Made by a program: the position numbers and the translations under genes
Shown: one piece after another, positions 12,856 through 14,501 of the stretch
Numbering within the stretch: the stretch's first letter is position 1
How the letters are laid out: each line of letters starts with the position of its first letter
Source of the DNA: JBBPYR01 sp038199755
GTDB taxonomy: Bacteria > Chloroflexota > Ktedonobacteria > Ktedonobacterales > Ktedonobacteraceae
DNA length: 14,501 bases
Assembly (NCBI GenBank): GCA_038199755.1
Contig: JBBPYR010000181.1
Coordinates: forward strand, 1-14,501
Reading direction: 5' to 3'
The notes under the pieces: generated by a model
Database searches by the model: none
Told to the model about the DNA's origin: nothing
What the model saw: the letters and a program-made list of their open reading frames with translations, nothing else

Positions 12856-12899
12856 CTGGTGCGTATGGGCATCTGCTCGCGGATGCCCATACGCACCAG
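12856..12899. terminator. 18-bp hairpin after the cyclopropane synthase gene (copy 2)
   Basis: The perfect stem 12856-12873 with 12882-12899 extends by a T-G and a G-C pair to a CTCG loop. Read in the direction of the cyclopropane synthase gene it begins three bases after its stop codon. Its inner 22 bases match copy 1 (read in the methyltransferase direction) at 20 positions. It should serve as a terminator for the leftward gene and a backstop for the rightward one. Confidence 0.65.
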
Positions 12900-12902
12900 T
12901 AT

Positions 12903-14180
12903 CTAGCGTTCCGTGTACCAATCCTCTCGCGTCAATGGGAAGTCGCTCTTGCCATTCTCCGACTTCACGAGCAAGGATTGATGAAGACCAATGTTACCCA
13001 TTTTGAAGGCATTGATGGACGCAGCCATGTACAGACGCCAGATACGATACGTCACCTCGTCCGTCACACGCTTGATCTCTGCCTCATGCTTTTCTAACGC
13101 TTGTACCCACGCCCGCAACGTATACACGTAGTGTTCGCGCAAGTTCTCCACGTCGCGCACCTCGAAGCCATTCATTTCAGCGGCGTTGAGCGTCACAGGA
13201 AGAGTCAGCAGTTCCCCACCAGGAAACACATAGCGATCAATAAAATCCTCTTTGGCCGGTGCTGGTGACTGCGAGTGAACAGAAATGGCATGATTGAGGA
13301 AGACGCCACGCGGACGCAATAGCTTGTATGCCTGCTGAAAATAAGCACCTATTTGGCTCTTCCCCACCTGCTCAGCCATGCCGATAGAAACCAATTTATC
13401 ATAGCTTCCTGTTACCTCGCGATAATCGCATATTTCAACGTGGCATCTCTCCTGCAAGCCTGCTGCGCGAATACGCTCCCGTGCGAGGTTTGCCTGTTGT
13501 TGGCTCAGCGTAATGCCCACCACCTCAACATCATAATGCTGCGCCGCGTAGATCATTAAACCACCCCAGCCACAGCCAATATCCAGCAACCGTTCGCCAG
13601 CTCGTAAGCGCAATTTGCGGCACACATACTCCATCTTACGCTCTTGCGCAACATCAATGCTATCCTCAGCAGACTCAAAATAGGCGCAGGTGTAAAGCAG
13701 AGCCTTGTCCAGGAACAGTTGATAGAACTCATTCGAGCGATCATAATGGTACGAGACCGCCTTACGATCCATCTCTTTCGTATGCAACTTCCCTTGAAAA
13801 TTCGCTGTAAAGAGGTGCTTTGTCCCCTGCTCACGTTTGGGGAGACTCAACAGCCGTACACCATAGCGCATCTGTTCTGCCTTGCCCCAACTCATCTTCA
13901 AAAAGTCTTGCGCGAAATCAATTACCGCCTCAACATTACCCTCAATATCAAAATCGTTGTAAATATACGCCTCGCCCAAAGCCATCTCGCTCGGAGGCAA
14001 AAACATCGCCCGCAACGCACCAGGATGCTGTAAAACGATAGTGAACCGTGCCTCTTGCCCGGCTTCCGGTCCCCATGTGTCGCCATTCCACAAACGGACC
14101 GCGAAATTTTGTGGACGGGAAAAGCGCAACAAGTCCTGCAACAACGAGAGGGTAGTTTGAACCGCGGAGGAGTCACTCAT
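12903..14180 (-). CDS. cfa: Cyclopropane-fatty-acyl-phospholipid synthase
   Basis: A 425-residue SAM-dependent enzyme that adds a methylene bridge to the double bond of unsaturated acyl chains in membrane phospholipids. The N-terminal ~130 residues form the lipid-facing accessory domain of the E. coli Cfa-type enzymes. The catalytic core then shows YTCAYF (C165), motif I LDIGCGWGG (199-207), GITLSQQQ (222-229), GMAEQVG (E270), LNHAIS (H297) and YVFPGGEL (317-324). C165, E270 and H297 match the bicarbonate-binding active site of the family. HYVYTLRAW near 350-358 is the usual C-terminal landmark. ATG 14180 has AAGGAG ten bases upstream. It is monocistronic, with an inverted repeat in its leader (14220-14236) and a strong hairpin at its end. 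The enzyme usually modifies membranes on entry to stationary phase or under acid stress; its regulation here is unknown. Confidence 0.93.
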   Translation of the reverse strand: MSDSSAVQTTLSLLQDLLRFSRPQNFAVRLWNGDTWGPEAGQEARFTIVLQHPGALRAMFLPPSEMALGEAYIYNDFDIEGNVEAVIDFAQDFLKMSWGKAEQMRYGVRLLSLPKREQGTKHLFTANFQGKLHTKEMDRKAVSYHYDRSNEFYQLFLDKALLYTCAYFESAEDSIDVAQERKMEYVCRKLRLRAGERLLDIGCGWGGLMIYAAQHYDVEVVGITLSQQQANLARERIRAAGLQERCHVEICDYREVTGSYDKLVSIGMAEQVGKSQIGAYFQQAYKLLRPRGVFLNHAISVHSQSPAPAKEDFIDRYVFPGGELLTLPVTLNAAEMNGFEVRDVENLREHYVYTLRAWVQALEKHEAEIKRVTDEVTYRIWRLYMAASINAFKMGNIGLHQSLLVKSENGKSDFPLTREDWYTER

Positions 14181-14219
14181 GAGGAAACATCTCCTTCTGC
14201 AAAAGAACAGCTTACACGT

Positions 14220-14236
14220 CTGCTCTATTAGAGCAG
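14220..14236. promoter_or_regulatory. Inverted repeat CTGCTCTA-T-TAGAGCAG
   Basis: Perfect 8-bp arms flank a single central T, 40 bases upstream of the cyclopropane synthase start. With almost no loop it is better suited as a dimer-binding DNA operator than as an RNA hairpin. It also lies in the shared upstream region of the divergent proline-rich gene. Confidence 0.45.
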
Positions 14237-14275
14237 CTTAGATGCAAAAAAGTTTCACGTCTTTTCCAAATATAC

Positions 14276-14304
14276 TTTTGGCCTATTGCATTAAGTTCTA
14301 TAAT
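14276..14304 (+). promoter_or_regulatory. Candidate sigma-70-type promoter for the right-edge gene
   Basis: A perfect TATAAT (14299-14304) has a weak TTTTGG (14276-14281) 17 bases upstream as a possible -35. The predicted start near 14311 would give a leader of about 57 bases, containing a 7-bp inverted repeat GAGTTTT/AAAACTC (14315-14321 and 14336-14342). Confidence 0.4.
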
Positions 14305-14367
14305 AAGCATACATGAGTTTTATGTATCTATTCTAAAAACTCCTTTGCAAAATTGAGAAAGAGTACC

Positions 14368-14501
14368 ATGAGTATGAATCAAGACCCGTATCAGCCTCAG
14401 AGACAACAACCGCCAGAAGGCACATGGCAGCCACAAAGCTCGCCTTTCAATCAGCCTCCTCCTATGCCAAAGCAACCCTGGCAAGGACCACCACCGCAAC
14501 C
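14368..14501 (+). CDS. Proline/glutamine-rich protein, N-terminal fragment
   Basis: Only the first 44 codons are in the window. The peptide starts MSMNQDPYQPQRQQPPEG and is dominated by Pro, Gln and Trp, as in the disordered cytoplasmic N-termini that often precede membrane domains in Chloroflexota and Actinobacteria; the domain itself is beyond the edge, so no function is given. ATG 14368 has AAAGAG four bases upstream; Met3 (14374) is an alternative start with better spacing. A TATAAT element lies 64 bases upstream, and the gene diverges from the cyclopropane synthase gene. Confidence 0.6.
   Translation, partial: MSMNQDPYQPQRQQPPEGTWQPQSSPFNQPPPMPKQPWQGPPPQ

Noticed and set aside
1..14501. 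CRISPR array, insertion sequence or prophage remnants
   Set aside because: There are no regularly spaced identical repeats, no transposase or integrase, and no target-site duplications around the palindromes.

Overview
The window looks like chromosomal DNA from a Chloroflexota bacterium, most likely of the Ktedonobacteria type. This is an inference from protein style and not a database result. The clues are a secreted beta-propeller protein ending in repeated WYFAEG-type modules, proline/glutamine-rich protein N-termini, a solitary LuxR-type response regulator, a BMP-type lipoprotein, and loosely spaced genes that each end in a long near-perfect hairpin. I see no rRNA, tRNA, CRISPR array, transposase or phage gene.

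Layout, left to right. (1) A leftward two-gene unit (29-1147) encodes a NarL/LuxR response regulator followed by a small four-cysteine zinc-ribbon protein. (2) A roughly 520-base divergent intergenic region contains several perfect inverted repeats. (3) A rightward gene (1670-4249) encodes a secreted Vgb-like propeller with four WYFAEG-type repeats, closed by an 81-base palindrome with perfect 38-bp arms. (4) A CDP-alcohol phosphatidyltransferase (4454-5248) appears to be read from a leaderless mRNA. (5) A 912-residue protein (5597-8335) joins a very long disordered N-terminal part to a C-terminal NYN ribonuclease-like domain. (6) A BMP-family substrate-binding lipoprotein (8675-9748) has no transporter genes beside it and ends in a standard terminator. 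(7) About 1.1 kb (9861-11021) is without a credible gene and is extremely poor in G on the + strand, with several diverged internal repeats. (8) A divergent pair, a fructose-6-phosphate-aldolase-type transaldolase (leftward) and an RsmC-like rRNA guanine methyltransferase (rightward), has start codons only 5 bases apart. (9) The methyltransferase converges on a cyclopropane-fatty-acid synthase. Between them are two mirror-image copies of one hairpin sequence flanking a G-rich tract, an arrangement like a REPIN. (10) The beginning of a proline/glutamine-rich protein runs off the right edge.

The genes do not form one pathway. They read as independent housekeeping, membrane and envelope units: two membrane-lipid enzymes (phosphatidyltransferase, cyclopropane synthase), two surface or exported proteins, and RNA-directed enzymes (NYN protein, RsmC-like methyltransferase). 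I did not find a convincing new multi-gene system. The most unusual signals are non-coding: the G-depleted region at 9.9-11.0 kb, the mirror-image hairpins at 12.7-12.9 kb, the 38-bp palindrome, the leaderless promoter at 4442, and the 5-bp divergent gene junction.
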